Shown: positions 52,785 to 62,291, counted from the first letter of the stretch. The stretch: 64,000 nucleotides of DNA from an uncultured Oscillospiraceae bacterium (GCA_910585815.1 CAJUFJ010000002.1:1-64000), one strand, 5' to 3'. Numbers and translations are program-made. The notes: generated by a model from the letters alone, not told the origin.

Positions 52785-55568
52785 CTACCCCGCCATGCTG
52801 TCGATAGGCGGCAGCGGGTCGATGGGGACGTCGGGCACAGTGGTCCCGCCGGGGTTGGTTGGGCCGGTGCTCCCCCCGGGATTTGCGGGGTCAGTGGTCC
52901 CGCCCGGATTGTTGGGTCCGGTGCTCCCACCGGGGTTGCTGGGGTCGATCACGCCCGGGTCGATGGGGAGGAAGGGGTTATTGGGGTCAAAGGGTAAGAA
53001 GGGGTTGTTGGGATCAAATGGGTCCACCGGGAGGGGCGCCTCGGTGTGGAGGGTGCACTGACCATAGGCGGAGGCAGAGGGATAATCCCACTGGGCGTCT
53101 CCAGCCACGGCGCTGCCAATCTGCTCCCGGCCGAAGTTGGGCAGGCAAATCTCCTTTCTGCTCTCCTCCGGGCAGAACTCCCCTGCCTGATAGTACAGGC
53201 CGGTTTCGGAGCCGTCCTCCTTGAGGACGGGGCACTCGGTACAGATGGTTATTACCGTCTCGGCGGTGTGGTAGGGGCACTCCTGGCCCTCCGGGAAGCT
53301 CTCCGGGAAGATGCTCCCGCTGGCCGCCCGGCTTCCCCGGGGGTCCATGGAACACCACTTGGTGGCCAGCAGACCGCTGTCCATGCAGTAGGTGATGGAG
53401 CGGCGGCCGCCGGGGTCGGCGTAGTTTTTATCCTCCAGGCCCTCGTGGAGGGGCACCATCACCTGGTTCCACAGCACTGCGGCGGGGTTTTTGCCCTTCA
53501 GGCTCATCTTGTAGGGGGTCTCGTAGCCCACCCAGACGACGGCGGTATAGTAGGGAGTATAGCCGGCAAACCAGCGGTCGTTGTTGTCGCTGGTGGTGCC
53601 CGTCTTGCCGGCGGCATGCTGGCCCTTGATGCCCAGGCCGTAGGCAGTACCGCCGCCGGTAAACACGCCCTGAAGCATATCATTCATATACCAGGCGGTG
53701 GTGGGCTTGATGACCTGCTCCCGCTCCAGAATGTTGTCCACCAGAGTGACCTCCTGGCCATCCACCAGCTGAGTAATTTTCAGCACAGTGCGGGAGCCCT
53801 GATAGATGCCGTTGTTGGGGAAGACGGAGTAGGCCTCGGCCATGTCCCGGACGTTGGTGCCGTCGGTGAGGCCGCCCATGGCCAGGGAGGTGGTGATATC
53901 GCTGGTCCACTTACCCCGGATCATGCGGCCCTCCTCCAGGTCGATGTGGTATTTGTCCTGAACAAATTTGAAGCTCTCCTCCGGGGTGACGTAGTCGTTC
54001 ATCAGCCGGACCGCGATGGTGTTCAGCGACTGCTTCAGGCCCTCCCGCACGGTGAGGTGGCCCTGGTAGCGGGTGGTGCCCGAGTTCAGGGGCCAGGCCT
54101 TGCCTCCCAACATCTGATAGGGGTAGTCGTCCAGCACCGAGTAGGGGCTGACCTTGTTGAACTCCAGGGCCGGGGAGTAGACGGCCAGAGGCTTGAAGGA
54201 GGAGCCGGGCTGACGGTTGCCGCCCCCCTCGCCGATGGCGAAGTTGCCTACCCGGTTTGCTGTCTTCTCCTCCGCGAACTTACCGCAGATGGCCACCAGG
54301 TTGCCCGTCTCATTTTCAATGACGCAGATGGTGGACTGCATCTGCTGGCCGTCCTTGGCGGTGTAGTCCAGGTTGTCCCGGTTGCTGTAAATCTCGTCCA
54401 CGATACCCTGGGCGCGGGGGTCGTAGGCGGTGTAGACCCGCAGGCCGCCCCGCTGCATGGCCTGCTTGGTGCGCTGGTTGGACCAGCCCAGCTTGTCCGC
54501 CATGATGTCCTGCACCTCGGAGATGACGGTCTCCTCATACCAGGTGTAGATATCGTCGGTGTTCTCCTGGCCCTGGTCCTTTACAAAGACCAGCTCCTCG
54601 GCCACCGCCGCGTCGTACTCCTCCCGGCTGATCATCCCCTGCTCCAGCATCTGGTTGAGGATGACCTCCTGGCGGTACTTGTTCCACTGGCGGGCGTCCC
54701 AGATTTCATCCGTGTTGAAGCCTCGGGAGCGGGCAAAGGAGTAGGGCCCGTATCTGGAAGGGTTATTGGTAATGCCGATTAGGCTGGCGCACTCGGCTAG
54801 GGAGAGCTCAGACACCGGTTTTCCGAAATATCCCATGGCGGCCGACCCCACCCCCTCGAACTTGCTGCCCAGGGGGATGGTGTTCAGGTAGTAAGTGATG
54901 GTGTCCTCCTTGGTGTTGTTTTGAGTAAACCGGAAGGCCCGGACAATCTCAGTAATCTTCCGCTTGACGGTGGTCTCATTGTAGTTGGTCTGGTTCTTAA
55001 TCAGCTGCTGGGTGATGGTGGAGCCACCGGAGATTTCCCCTCCGGTGAACATTCGGAGCACCGCCTTGCCCGTCCCCCGCCAGTCCACGCCGGGGTGGGT
55101 CCAGAAACGCCTGTCCTCGATGGCCACGGTGGCGTTAATCAGGTCTTTGGGAATCTCCTCAAAGTCGGTCCACACCGAGCTGGTCACGTTGAGCAGCTTG
55201 GTCATCTCCACATACTGCCCGGTGGTTTTGTCCTGGTAGTACATGATGCTGTCCTCGTTCCAGACAAAATCGTCGGGGCTGAGGTCGGCAATGGGAACGA
55301 TCACCTCATTGATGTAGACCGCCGCGAAGCAGGCCAGCAGCGCACCGGTACACAGGCCAATGAGGATCAGGGTGCCGATGGTCTTAAAAATCCAGCCAAT
55401 CACCCGGCCCACGGTAATGCCGCCCTTCTTTTTCTTTCTCCGCCGCTTTTTAGGCGCGTCGGGCGCCTGGCGGCTCCCCCCGGAGGACGCCCGGTGAGAG
55501 GGCGCCTGGCGGCGGGAGGGATAGTCGCTGTTCTCATACAGCGAGGAATGTTCCTTGTAATCAGACAC
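52785..55568 (-). CDS. Class A penicillin-binding protein (PBP1A-type)
   Basis: The 927-residue protein has a basic cytoplasmic tail, one membrane helix (about 55-85), and a glycosyltransferase domain with EDRRFWTHPGVDWRG. The transpeptidase domain carries SSFK (SxxK), SLN and KTGTTSDN. It polymerises and crosslinks peptidoglycan. The last 80 residues are an Asn/Pro/Gly low-complexity tail with repeats such as PFDPNNPFLP and NPGGSTGP. The start is GTG 55568 with GGAGG. A PASTA domain is absent. Confidence 0.95.
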   Translation of the reverse strand: MSDYKEHSSLYENSDYPSRRQAPSHRASSGGSRQAPDAPKKRRRKKKKGGITVGRVIGWIFKTIGTLILIGLCTGALLACFAAVYINEVIVPIADLSPDDFVWNEDSIMYYQDKTTGQYVEMTKLLNVTSSVWTDFEEIPKDLINATVAIEDRRFWTHPGVDWRGTGKAVLRMFTGGEISGGSTITQQLIKNQTNYNETTVKRKITEIVRAFRFTQNNTKEDTITYYLNTIPLGSKFEGVGSAAMGYFGKPVSELSLAECASLIGITNNPSRYGPYSFARSRGFNTDEIWDARQWNKYRQEVILNQMLEQGMISREEYDAAVAEELVFVKDQGQENTDDIYTWYEETVISEVQDIMADKLGWSNQRTKQAMQRGGLRVYTAYDPRAQGIVDEIYSNRDNLDYTAKDGQQMQSTICVIENETGNLVAICGKFAEEKTANRVGNFAIGEGGGNRQPGSSFKPLAVYSPALEFNKVSPYSVLDDYPYQMLGGKAWPLNSGTTRYQGHLTVREGLKQSLNTIAVRLMNDYVTPEESFKFVQDKYHIDLEEGRMIRGKWTSDITTSLAMGGLTDGTNVRDMAEAYSVFPNNGIYQGSRTVLKITQLVDGQEVTLVDNILEREQVIKPTTAWYMNDMLQGVFTGGGTAYGLGIKGQHAAGKTGTTSDNNDRWFAGYTPYYTAVVWVGYETPYKMSLKGKNPAAVLWNQVMVPLHEGLEDKNYADPGGRRSITYCMDSGLLATKWCSMDPRGSRAASGSIFPESFPEGQECPYHTAETVITICTECPVLKEDGSETGLYYQAGEFCPEESRKEICLPNFGREQIGSAVAGDAQWDYPSASAYGQCTLHTEAPLPVDPFDPNNPFLPFDPNNPFLPIDPGVIDPSNPGGSTGPNNPGGTTDPANPGGSTGPTNPGGTTVPDVPIDPLPPIDSMAG

Positions 55569-55698
55569 GATAAATACCTCCAGCTGGCCCGGAAAATCCG
55601 GCGTTCCAGCCTGTGCTCAGATTCGTAAATGGCCAACCTGGTCATTTCGGCGGCCGGACGGGTGCGCCCAATCCGCGTCCATGATCCAATTGATAGCT

Positions 55699-55726
55699 AT
55701 TATACCATAAACTGTTGGATTGTCCA
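55699..55726 (-). promoter_or_regulatory. Promoter of the PBP gene
   Basis: On the minus strand TGGACA (55726-55721), a 16-bp spacer and TATAAT (55704-55699). Confidence 0.65.
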
Positions 55727-55787
55727 CCCTTGATTGGGTCGAAGCGGGAAACTTCAAAATTTCTTAAAATTTACCTGCACTTCCCCC

Positions 55788-55816
55788 TTGCATTTTTCCC
55801 GCAGTCGGGGTAAAAT
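55788..55816 (+). promoter_or_regulatory. Promoter of the DUF1292 gene
   Basis: TTGCAT (55788-55793), 17 bp and TAAAAT (55811-55816), 33 bases before the start. Confidence 0.65.
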
Positions 55817-55848
55817 AAAAGCACAAAACGACAGGAGGACGCCGCCCT

Positions 55849-56166
55849 ATGGAAGAAAACTTCGGCCCCGATTTTATCACCGTCACCGACGAGGACGGCA
55901 ACGACTTTGAGCTGGAGCTGGTAGATACCCTGGAGCACAAGGGCGTCACCTACTACGCCATGTTCCCTGCCGTGGAGGAGGACGAGGCCACCGGCGAACC
56001 CAAGGATGTGGACGCCGACGACGAGGAGTACGGCCTGGTTATCATGAAGGGCATCCAGGAGAACGGCGAGGAGCTGCTGTCCACCCTGGACTCCGATGCG
56101 GAGCTTGACGAGATTTACGAGCTGTTTATGGAACGCTTCTTCCAGGACGAGGAGGAGGAAGCCTGA
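55849..56166 (+). CDS. DUF1292-family protein
   Basis: The 105-residue acidic protein starts MEENFGPDFITVTDEDGNDF and has the DUF1292 core (ELELVDTLEHKGVTYYAMFP, then EYGLVIMKGIQENGEELLST). The family is widespread in Firmicutes near replication, RNA or cell-division genes, and its function is not known. AGGAGG precedes ATG 55849. It lies immediately before the 6S-like RNA. Confidence 0.92.
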   Translation: MEENFGPDFITVTDEDGNDFELELVDTLEHKGVTYYAMFPAVEEDEATGEPKDVDADDEEYGLVIMKGIQENGEELLSTLDSDAELDEIYELFMERFFQDEEEEA

Positions 56167-56167
56167 A

Positions 56168-56380
56168 ACGCTTATATTCCTGCTCGGTGCGTGATGGGCT
56201 CTTTTAAACCCACATTTTTAAAACGGGACGCCCACCTCACGGCGCGGCTTGCAGGCCTCCCGGCCCCCTTATGAGGTCAGCTGGACGTTGGAAGCAGAAA
56301 AACGTCGTGGAGGCGACCCACCTGCCATTCGTGCAGGTTTTAAACGGGTCCACACGGCCAGAGCGGGGTATAAAAAGCCA
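56168..56380 (+). ncRNA. ssrS: 6S RNA candidate
   Basis: TTATATTCCTGCTC (56172-56185) pairs with GAGCGGGGTATAA (56361-56373), closing a roughly 200-base transcript by a long helix broken by G-U pairs. Inside are segments I recognise from Firmicutes 6S RNAs (CTCTTTTAAACCCACATTTT near 56200) and small hairpins such as ACCTGCCATTCGTGCAGGT. A GC hairpin terminator follows. 6S RNA mimics an open promoter and traps sigma-A polymerase. I see no own promoter just upstream, so it may be processed from a DUF1292 transcript. Confidence 0.7.
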
Positions 56381-56399
56381 TAGTGACCCCAGCGTTTGG

Positions 56400-56427
56400 G
56401 CCGCGGCATTTGCGCCGCGGTCTTTCC
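56400..56427 (+). terminator. Terminator of the 6S-like RNA
   Basis: CCGCGGC (56401-56407) pairs with GCCGCGG (56414-56420), followed by TCTTTCC. Confidence 0.75.
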
Positions 56428-56463
56428 TATTTATAAACAATGTGTAAAACTCCCCCGTCCCTC

Positions 56464-56492
56464 TTGCAATTCGGGCCGGTTTTTAGTATAAT
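56464..56492 (+). promoter_or_regulatory. Promoter of the PPIase gene
   Basis: TTGCAA (56464-56469), 17 bp and TATAAT (56487-56492). The leader contains TGCCCGCGGGGCA and GGCCGGCCAGGGTGCCGGCC hairpins before the start. Confidence 0.75.
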
Positions 56493-56578
56493 AGCTCGGA
56501 AATGCCCGCGGGGCACTTCCCCAAAGGCCGGCCAGGGTGCCGGCCTCTACTACCGAAAATGAGAGGACTGAAGCAACT

Positions 56579-58099
56579 GTGAGTGCAGAGAAAAAGGCCC
56601 AGAACAGGGCCGAACGGGCGGAAAAACGCCGTCAGGAGGAGCAGAAGGACAGCCGGTCTGTGGTTATCTACTCCGTTATTGCCGTTCTGGTGGTGGTAGC
56701 GGCTGTCGTCATGATGCTCTTTAACAGCGGTATCCTCCAGCGCAGCCTCACCGCCCTGAACGTCAACGGCGCCAAGTACACCGCCGCCGATGTGCAGTAT
56801 TACTACACCAGCCTTTACAACGAGCAGGCCCGGCAGTACCTGTTCAACTCCGCCGCCTCGGTGAAGAAGCAGGTCTACGACGAGGCCACCGGCCAAAGCT
56901 GGTATGACCACCTGATGGAGCTGGCAGTGGAGCAGCTCACCCGCAACACCGCCCTGGCCCAGCAGGCCGAGGCCACGGGCCACACCCTCTCCGCCGAGGC
57001 CAAGGCCTCCCTGGACGACACCCTGGCCCAGCTGGAGACCGCCTGGATCGGCTACAACCAGCCCAGCCGTGACGCCTTCATCCGGGCCAATTTCGGCTCC
57101 GGCATGACCTATGACCGGCTGGTCTCCCTCCTGAACATGGAATATCTGGCCAGCGACTACGCCCAGACCAAGCTGGACGCCATCGACCACTCCGACGCCG
57201 ACTACGACGCCTACTATAAGGAGCACGCCGACGAGATGGACACCGTGATCTACTCCCTGTTCACCTTCCGCACCCAGGTCCCCACCACCGACGACGAGGG
57301 CAACACCATCGAAATGACCGAGGCCGAACAGGCCGCCGCTCTGGAGGAGCTGAAGCCCGCCCAGAAGGCCCTGGCCGACGAGGTCCTGTCCAAGCTGAAG
57401 GGGAACGCCGACCTGGAGAAGCTGGCCGAGGAGTATGAGGACCAGCTCTATGACTCCTCCATCTCCAGCCGTACCACCGGCTCCACCCTGTCCCTCTACA
57501 CCTCCTACGCCGACTGGCTGCTGGATAGCAGCCGCAAGGCCGGGGACGTGACCGTCATCGAAAACGGCGGGGAGACCTATTACTACTACTATGTGGTCCG
57601 CTACGAGGGCCGGGAGCTGGACCAGGAGGAGACCCACACCGTCCGCCACCTGCTGGTCCGGGCCGGTGACGCCAGCACCACCGACCCCACCCAGGAGCAG
57701 TTTGACGCCGCTGAGACGAAGGCCCAGGAACTGTGGGACCAGTGGAAGGCCGGCGAGGCCACTGAGGAGTCCTTCGCCGCCCTCGCCTCCACCGCCAGCA
57801 ATGACGACGCCAGTTCCCGCTCCACCGGCGGCCTGTACGCCAACATCACCAGCACCTCCGGCTATGCGGAGGCCTTCCGGGACTGGGCCCTCGACTCCGC
57901 CCGCAAGGAGGGGGATGTGGACCTGGTGAAGACCGAATACGGCTGGCATCTGATGTACTACGTGTCCACCAACGACCCCGTCTGGCGGCAGAGCACCACC
58001 GCCGCCCTGCAAAGCCAGGACTATGAGCAGCTGGCCGAAAGCGCCACCCAGGGCTGGAACATCAGCCAGGGCATGGGCATGAAGCTGGTCAAGGCATAG
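56579..58099 (+). CDS. Membrane-anchored peptidyl-prolyl isomerase (parvulin/SurA-PrsA type)
   Basis: The protein of about 506 residues has a basic N-terminus, one membrane helix (about 28-48: VVIYSVIAVLVVVAAVVMM), a SurA-like N-terminal helical region and a parvulin domain (ETHTVRHLLVRAGDASTTD to TEYGWHLMYYVSTNDPVW). It is inferred to help fold exported proteins at the outer face. There is no lipobox, unlike PrsA. GTG 56579 has GAGAGGA upstream; a GTG at 56537 would add 14 residues but lacks a ribosome site. Confidence 0.88.
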   Translation: MSAEKKAQNRAERAEKRRQEEQKDSRSVVIYSVIAVLVVVAAVVMMLFNSGILQRSLTALNVNGAKYTAADVQYYYTSLYNEQARQYLFNSAASVKKQVYDEATGQSWYDHLMELAVEQLTRNTALAQQAEATGHTLSAEAKASLDDTLAQLETAWIGYNQPSRDAFIRANFGSGMTYDRLVSLLNMEYLASDYAQTKLDAIDHSDADYDAYYKEHADEMDTVIYSLFTFRTQVPTTDDEGNTIEMTEAEQAAALEELKPAQKALADEVLSKLKGNADLEKLAEEYEDQLYDSSISSRTTGSTLSLYTSYADWLLDSSRKAGDVTVIENGGETYYYYYVVRYEGRELDQEETHTVRHLLVRAGDASTTDPTQEQFDAAETKAQELWDQWKAGEATEESFAALASTASNDDASSRSTGGLYANITSTSGYAEAFRDWALDSARKEGDVDLVKTEYGWHLMYYVSTNDPVWRQSTTAALQSQDYEQLAESATQGWNISQGMGMKLVKA

Positions 58100-58145
58100 G
58101 TCCCCGATAATACGCTTGTCTCATAAATTCAGGAAAGCTGCCGCA

Positions 58146-58221
58146 TGTAGGGCAAGGGCTCTGCCCTTGCCTTATTTTATCCCCTTACGGGGATAGGCAG
58201 GGGTAAAACCCCTGCCCTACA
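58146..58221. repeat. TGTAGGG-family palindromic repeat
   Basis: TGTAGGGCAAGGGCTCTGCC starts the unit and GGGTAAAACCCCTGCCCTACA-type sequence ends it. The inner stems are CAAGGGC/GCCCTTG and CAGGGGT/ACCCCTG, unlike the GGCC copies elsewhere but still self-complementary. Confidence 0.88.
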
Positions 58222-58287
58222 TGACGCACCGGCCAGTATTTCCAGAGGCGTTCCGAATTTATGGGACGGCGTGCCCAATAAAACCAT

Positions 58288-58324
58288 AAAAACTCCCGTA
58301 TTCATCGTGAATACGGGAGTTTTT
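58288..58324. terminator. Bidirectional terminator
   Basis: A 16-bp perfect stem (58288-58303 / 58309-58324) has A-rich and T-rich flanks on both sides and serves the convergent PPIase and solute-binding genes. Confidence 0.93.
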
Positions 58325-58331
58325 CCTATTG

Positions 58332-59633
58332 TTACGACTGTTCCAGAGCCGCGTCCTGAAGGCGGTCAAAGGCCGCCATGCACTCGTCCACGGTGGCGCC
58401 GCCCAGCAGCTCCCGCACAATCAGGCAGGTGTTGCCCCACTGCTCCACGCTCATCCCCGCGTTGGAGCCCAGCACATAGACGCCCTCCTCGATCCGGTCG
58501 TTGAGGGGCCGCAGCGCAGGGACGCAGTCCACCTTCACGTTCTTCGAGGGGGAAATGACCCGGTTGGCCTCGGAATAAACCTGAAGGGCCTCGTCAGACA
58601 CCATGATGTTCAGCACCTCGGCCGCGTCCTCCCGGTGCTCCGCGTCGGCACCCACAGCCAGCCCCGTCATGGACACCACCGGCATCTGCCCCCGGCTGCT
58701 GGGGAAGCCGATGACCTGCATCTCAAAGTCCGTCCTGCCGTAGGCGGTCTCGGTGTTGGCCGCCCCCCAGTAGGCCATGACGATGGGGGTCTTGCCCGCC
58801 AGGAAATCCGGCCCTTCCGCCTCGATGGCCTCGCTGTAAAAGGCCTTTTCCGCGTCGATATAGCCGTTGTCGATCAGGGTCTGGAGAAACTCAAAGCCGG
58901 GGCGCATATAGTCGCTATACCGGGCCTCGCCGCGGTTGAGGGCGTCAATCTCCGCCTGGGTGCTGCTGCCGTTGTACAGGTCGGCGTAGGCCTGGGCGAA
59001 CACAAAGGTCTCCAGCCACCAGCGGTTGGCCCCGACGGGGGTTTCGATGCCGTTCTCCCGGAACACCCGGCAGCACTCCAAAAACTCCTCCGGCGTCTCC
59101 GGCAGGGCCAGTCCGTACTGCCTGAACAGGTCCACATTGACAAACAGGCCGTAGGCCACCACCTCCTGGGGGATGGCCACCAGCTTCCCATCCACCGTGT
59201 TGGCGGTGCGGACGACGTCCCGCAGATTTTTGGTGCTGTCCAGCCCGGACAGGTCCATCAGCTTCCCCTCGGCCCCCAGGGCCAGCACGGTGTCCGGATT
59301 GAGCAGATACAAATCGTCCATGCTGTTCCGGGCCCGCTCCAGACAGACCTCGTCATAGGTCTTGTCCTGGTAGTTCTCCGCCGTATAGGTCCGGTACACC
59401 ATGGTCACGTCCAGGGCCTCCTCGGCCATGGCCACCGTCAGGTCGGACGCGGTCCGGGCCACATTTTCTGCGTCGGGGTCTATCTTCTCCATGGGGCTGA
59501 ACAGATTGACAACCCGCTCCTCCTCCCGGTCCTGCGAGAGGAGATTTTTGGGGTCCTCCTGTCTGCCGCAGGAGGCCAGTGACAGAATGGTCAGCGCCGC
59601 CAGACCGGCAGCGATCCACGTTTGGCGTTTCAT
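58332..59633 (-). CDS. Extracytoplasmic solute-binding lipoprotein linked to a histidine kinase
   Basis: The 433-residue protein has a lipoprotein signal (MKRQTWIAAGLAALTILSLA, lipid Cys22 in ASCGR) and a type II ABC-binding fold (LVAIPQEVVAYGLFVNVDLF, FLAGKTPIVMAYWGAANTET). No permease or ATPase gene is nearby. It starts five bases after the stop of the hybrid kinase, with AAAGGA inside the kinase end. It is therefore inferred to be a sensory partner that delivers ligand information to the kinase, rather than a transport component. Confidence 0.88.
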   Translation of the reverse strand: MKRQTWIAAGLAALTILSLASCGRQEDPKNLLSQDREEERVVNLFSPMEKIDPDAENVARTASDLTVAMAEEALDVTMVYRTYTAENYQDKTYDEVCLERARNSMDDLYLLNPDTVLALGAEGKLMDLSGLDSTKNLRDVVRTANTVDGKLVAIPQEVVAYGLFVNVDLFRQYGLALPETPEEFLECCRVFRENGIETPVGANRWWLETFVFAQAYADLYNGSSTQAEIDALNRGEARYSDYMRPGFEFLQTLIDNGYIDAEKAFYSEAIEAEGPDFLAGKTPIVMAYWGAANTETAYGRTDFEMQVIGFPSSRGQMPVVSMTGLAVGADAEHREDAAEVLNIMVSDEALQVYSEANRVISPSKNVKVDCVPALRPLNDRIEEGVYVLGSNAGMSVEQWGNTCLIVRELLGGATVDECMAAFDRLQDAALEQS

Positions 59634-59638
59634 ACCAC

Positions 59639-62197
59639 TTATAAATATTCCTTTCGTCTGCTGAATTGTTGAATGACTTTTTTCAAAAGCTCCATATTCA
59701 GGGGCTTGGGCACATGGGCGTTCATGCCGGCGTCCAGGGCGGCCTTCTCGTCCTCGGCAAAGGCGTTGGCCGTCATGGCGATAATGGGAATCTGCCTTGC
59801 GTCCTCCCGCTTCAGCCCCCGGATGGTCCGGGCGGCCTCGTGGCCGTTCATCACCGGCATCTGCACGTCCATCAGGATGGCGTCGAACTTCCCCGGCTCC
59901 GAGTCCTGGAACCGCTCCAGGGCCAGCAGGCCATTGGCCGCGATCTCACAGGTGGCCCCCTCGATCTCCAGCAGCTCCGCCAGGATTTCCGCGTTGATCT
60001 CGTTGTCCTCCGCGGCCAGGAAGTGCATCCCCTTCAGGCTGTAGTTCACCTCGGGCTCGGGCTCGTGGGGGGCTCCGCTCCACAGCTCCTCAATCTTCGT
60101 CCGCAGGGCGGAGACAAAGAAGGGCTTTGTGAGGGTGTCCGTGCGGCGGAGGGAAAGGGCCTCCTCCATCCCTGCGGCGTCAAACTCCGCCAGGAGCAGG
60201 AGGGGGACGGTATCCGGGAGGGCCTCCCGCAGCGCCCTGGCCGCCTGGAGGCCGCAGGCCTCCCAGTCCAGCAGGACCAGCTGCCACGCCTCGCCGGCCC
60301 GCAGACGCTCCAGCGCCTCGTCCGCACCGGCGGCGGCGTCCAGCTCCACGCCGGTGTCCTGCATCAGGGTGAGGATGTTCTCCCGGCTCTCCGGGCTCCC
60401 CCCCACCGAGAGGATGCGGTCAATCTCCCACCGGGCCCAGAACTGCCGGTCCGCCGCCTCCTCCAGCACCCGCAGCTCCAGGTCCACCCGGAACAGGGAG
60501 CCCCGGTTCACCTCGCTGAAGACCTCGATGGTGCCGCCCATCAGCTCCACAATGCTCTTGGTGATGGCCATGCCCAGGCCGGTGCCCTGGACCTTGTTGG
60601 TGGTGCTGTTCTCCGCCCGGGTGAACGCGTCGAAGATGGTTTCCAGGTACTCAGGCGTCATGCCGTAGCCGTTGTCCTCCACCTCGATGCGGATGTGCTC
60701 ATACTGGTTGGACCGCTGCTTCAGGCCGATGATGCGCAGCCAGATGCTTCCACCCTCCGGCGTGTATTTCACGGCGTTGGACAGCAGGTTAATCAGAATC
60801 TGGTTAATTCTGGTTTCGTCTCCCACCAGATACTCGTGGCGGATGCCTTTTACCTCCAGGTGGAACTCCTGCCCCCGGGCCTTGGCCATGGGCTGGATGA
60901 TGGCGTCCACCGAGGAAACCACGTCGTTAAGGGCAAATTTTTCCAGGTTGAGCACCACTTTCCCGCTCTCAATCTTGGATACGTCCAGAATATCGTTAAT
61001 CAGGCTGAGCAGGTGCTGCCCGGAGGCGGTAATCTTTTTGGTATATTCCCGCACCTTGGCGGGGTTTTCCGCGTCCCGGGCCAGCAGGGTGGTAAAACCC
61101 AGAACGGCGTTCATGGGGGTGCGGATGTCGTGGGACATGTTGGACAGGAAGGTGGTTTTGGACTCGCTGGCAATCTGGGCGGCCTGGAGGGCCTGGGCCA
61201 GCTGCTGGCTGTGGAGCTTCCGCTCCTCCTCCCGCTCCCGGCGCACCCTGTCCTGCTGCCTCCAGTTGCGGTAGTACAGGGCGATGCACAGGAAGAAGGC
61301 CACCAGCATTGAGCCCACCACCAGAATGATATTCTGGTTGACTGTCCTCCCCTCCTGCTGGATGGCCTCCACCGGCACGTAACCCACCAGGAAAATGGTC
61401 CCGTCGTTCACCGACCACATGTAGTTGAGGGCATGTACCCCCCGGATATTGTGGTAAAACAGGGCGTTCCGACCTGTTTTCAGGCAGTCCTCCACCTCCG
61501 CCTGTATCTCCGGGTCCTGGATGTTGTTGGCCCGGTAGAAGTCGCTCAGGTTGAGGTGGCCCGCGTTGCGCTGGCCCATCCCCTTGGGCTTCAGGACAAA
61601 CCGCTGGCTCTCCGCGTCCATAATGTACAGCGAAGCCTGTTTATTGTAAAAGCCGTTGGGGAGGGACTGGTCGATGGCGTCGTACATATACTCGGCATAG
61701 AGGGTCCCGAAGGGCTGTCCGTCCCGCTCTACGGGGCATTTGATGGTGTAGGACCAGGTGCCCATGTGGTTCACGTAGGACTGGGAGACCTGCATCCCCA
61801 GCACCGTGCCGCCGGCGGAGAAGTCCAGACCCTCCTCGGTGAAGGGCTCCCCGGCGTTGGAGACCCCCTCGGTCCTGCCGGCCAGAATCAGCGACATCTT
61901 TGACATGGTCTGATTCTTCTCATAGGCACAGATGTAGGCCTCCGGGTCGTCCACGCGGGCAATTTCCTGGGCAATCAGCCCCTGAAACTCCGCTTCATTG
62001 CGCAGAATGGCCTCGATGGTACACTGAATCAGGTCCAGGCTCTCGCTCAGGTTCTGGATGGCGGAGGCCGACATCTCGCGGGAAATTTTCTGGGCGATGG
62101 AAAACACCAGCGCCCCAAACACACAAAAAATCAGGATAATGGAAAAAAGCAGGGAGAAACCTCCCCATTTCCGCTGTATTCTTGACGTCCCTTTCAT
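59639..62197 (-). CDS. Hybrid sensor histidine kinase with two receiver domains
   Basis: The 852-residue protein has an N-terminal membrane helix, an external sensor region (about 40-280, dCache/CHASE-like), a second helix (NIILVVGSMLVAFFLCIALYY) and a coiled coil. HisKA follows with His356 in SNMSHDIRTPMNAVLGF, and a HATPase domain (DNGYGMTPEYLETIFDAF, GTGLGMAITKSIVELMGGT). A receiver-like domain (LVLLDWEA) and a canonical receiver (ILMDVQMPVMNG, phospho-acceptor Asp near 777) complete it. ATG 62197 is favoured over 62203. No response regulator with DNA-binding domain is adjacent. Confidence 0.93.
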   Translation of the reverse strand: MKGTSRIQRKWGGFSLLFSIILIFCVFGALVFSIAQKISREMSASAIQNLSESLDLIQCTIEAILRNEAEFQGLIAQEIARVDDPEAYICAYEKNQTMSKMSLILAGRTEGVSNAGEPFTEEGLDFSAGGTVLGMQVSQSYVNHMGTWSYTIKCPVERDGQPFGTLYAEYMYDAIDQSLPNGFYNKQASLYIMDAESQRFVLKPKGMGQRNAGHLNLSDFYRANNIQDPEIQAEVEDCLKTGRNALFYHNIRGVHALNYMWSVNDGTIFLVGYVPVEAIQQEGRTVNQNIILVVGSMLVAFFLCIALYYRNWRQQDRVRREREEERKLHSQQLAQALQAAQIASESKTTFLSNMSHDIRTPMNAVLGFTTLLARDAENPAKVREYTKKITASGQHLLSLINDILDVSKIESGKVVLNLEKFALNDVVSSVDAIIQPMAKARGQEFHLEVKGIRHEYLVGDETRINQILINLLSNAVKYTPEGGSIWLRIIGLKQRSNQYEHIRIEVEDNGYGMTPEYLETIFDAFTRAENSTTNKVQGTGLGMAITKSIVELMGGTIEVFSEVNRGSLFRVDLELRVLEEAADRQFWARWEIDRILSVGGSPESRENILTLMQDTGVELDAAAGADEALERLRAGEAWQLVLLDWEACGLQAARALREALPDTVPLLLLAEFDAAGMEEALSLRRTDTLTKPFFVSALRTKIEELWSGAPHEPEPEVNYSLKGMHFLAAEDNEINAEILAELLEIEGATCEIAANGLLALERFQDSEPGKFDAILMDVQMPVMNGHEAARTIRGLKREDARQIPIIAMTANAFAEDEKAALDAGMNAHVPKPLNMELLKKVIQQFSRRKEYL

Positions 62198-62291
62198 TGA
62201 CAATCCCCATTCCCATGCTCCGGGAGAGCATTTGACCTTAAAGAAGAACGCACTCGTCAGTTTCCAGGCGGGCCCGCTGCCGCTCTATCTT

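Noticed and set aside
52706..52930. Small frames in the gap after the PBP gene
   Set aside because: They are mirrors of the Pro/Gly tail or hairpin sequence without ribosome sites.
56237..56440. Leftward frame over the 6S-like RNA
   Set aside because: No ribosome site, and it follows the structured RNA and its terminator.
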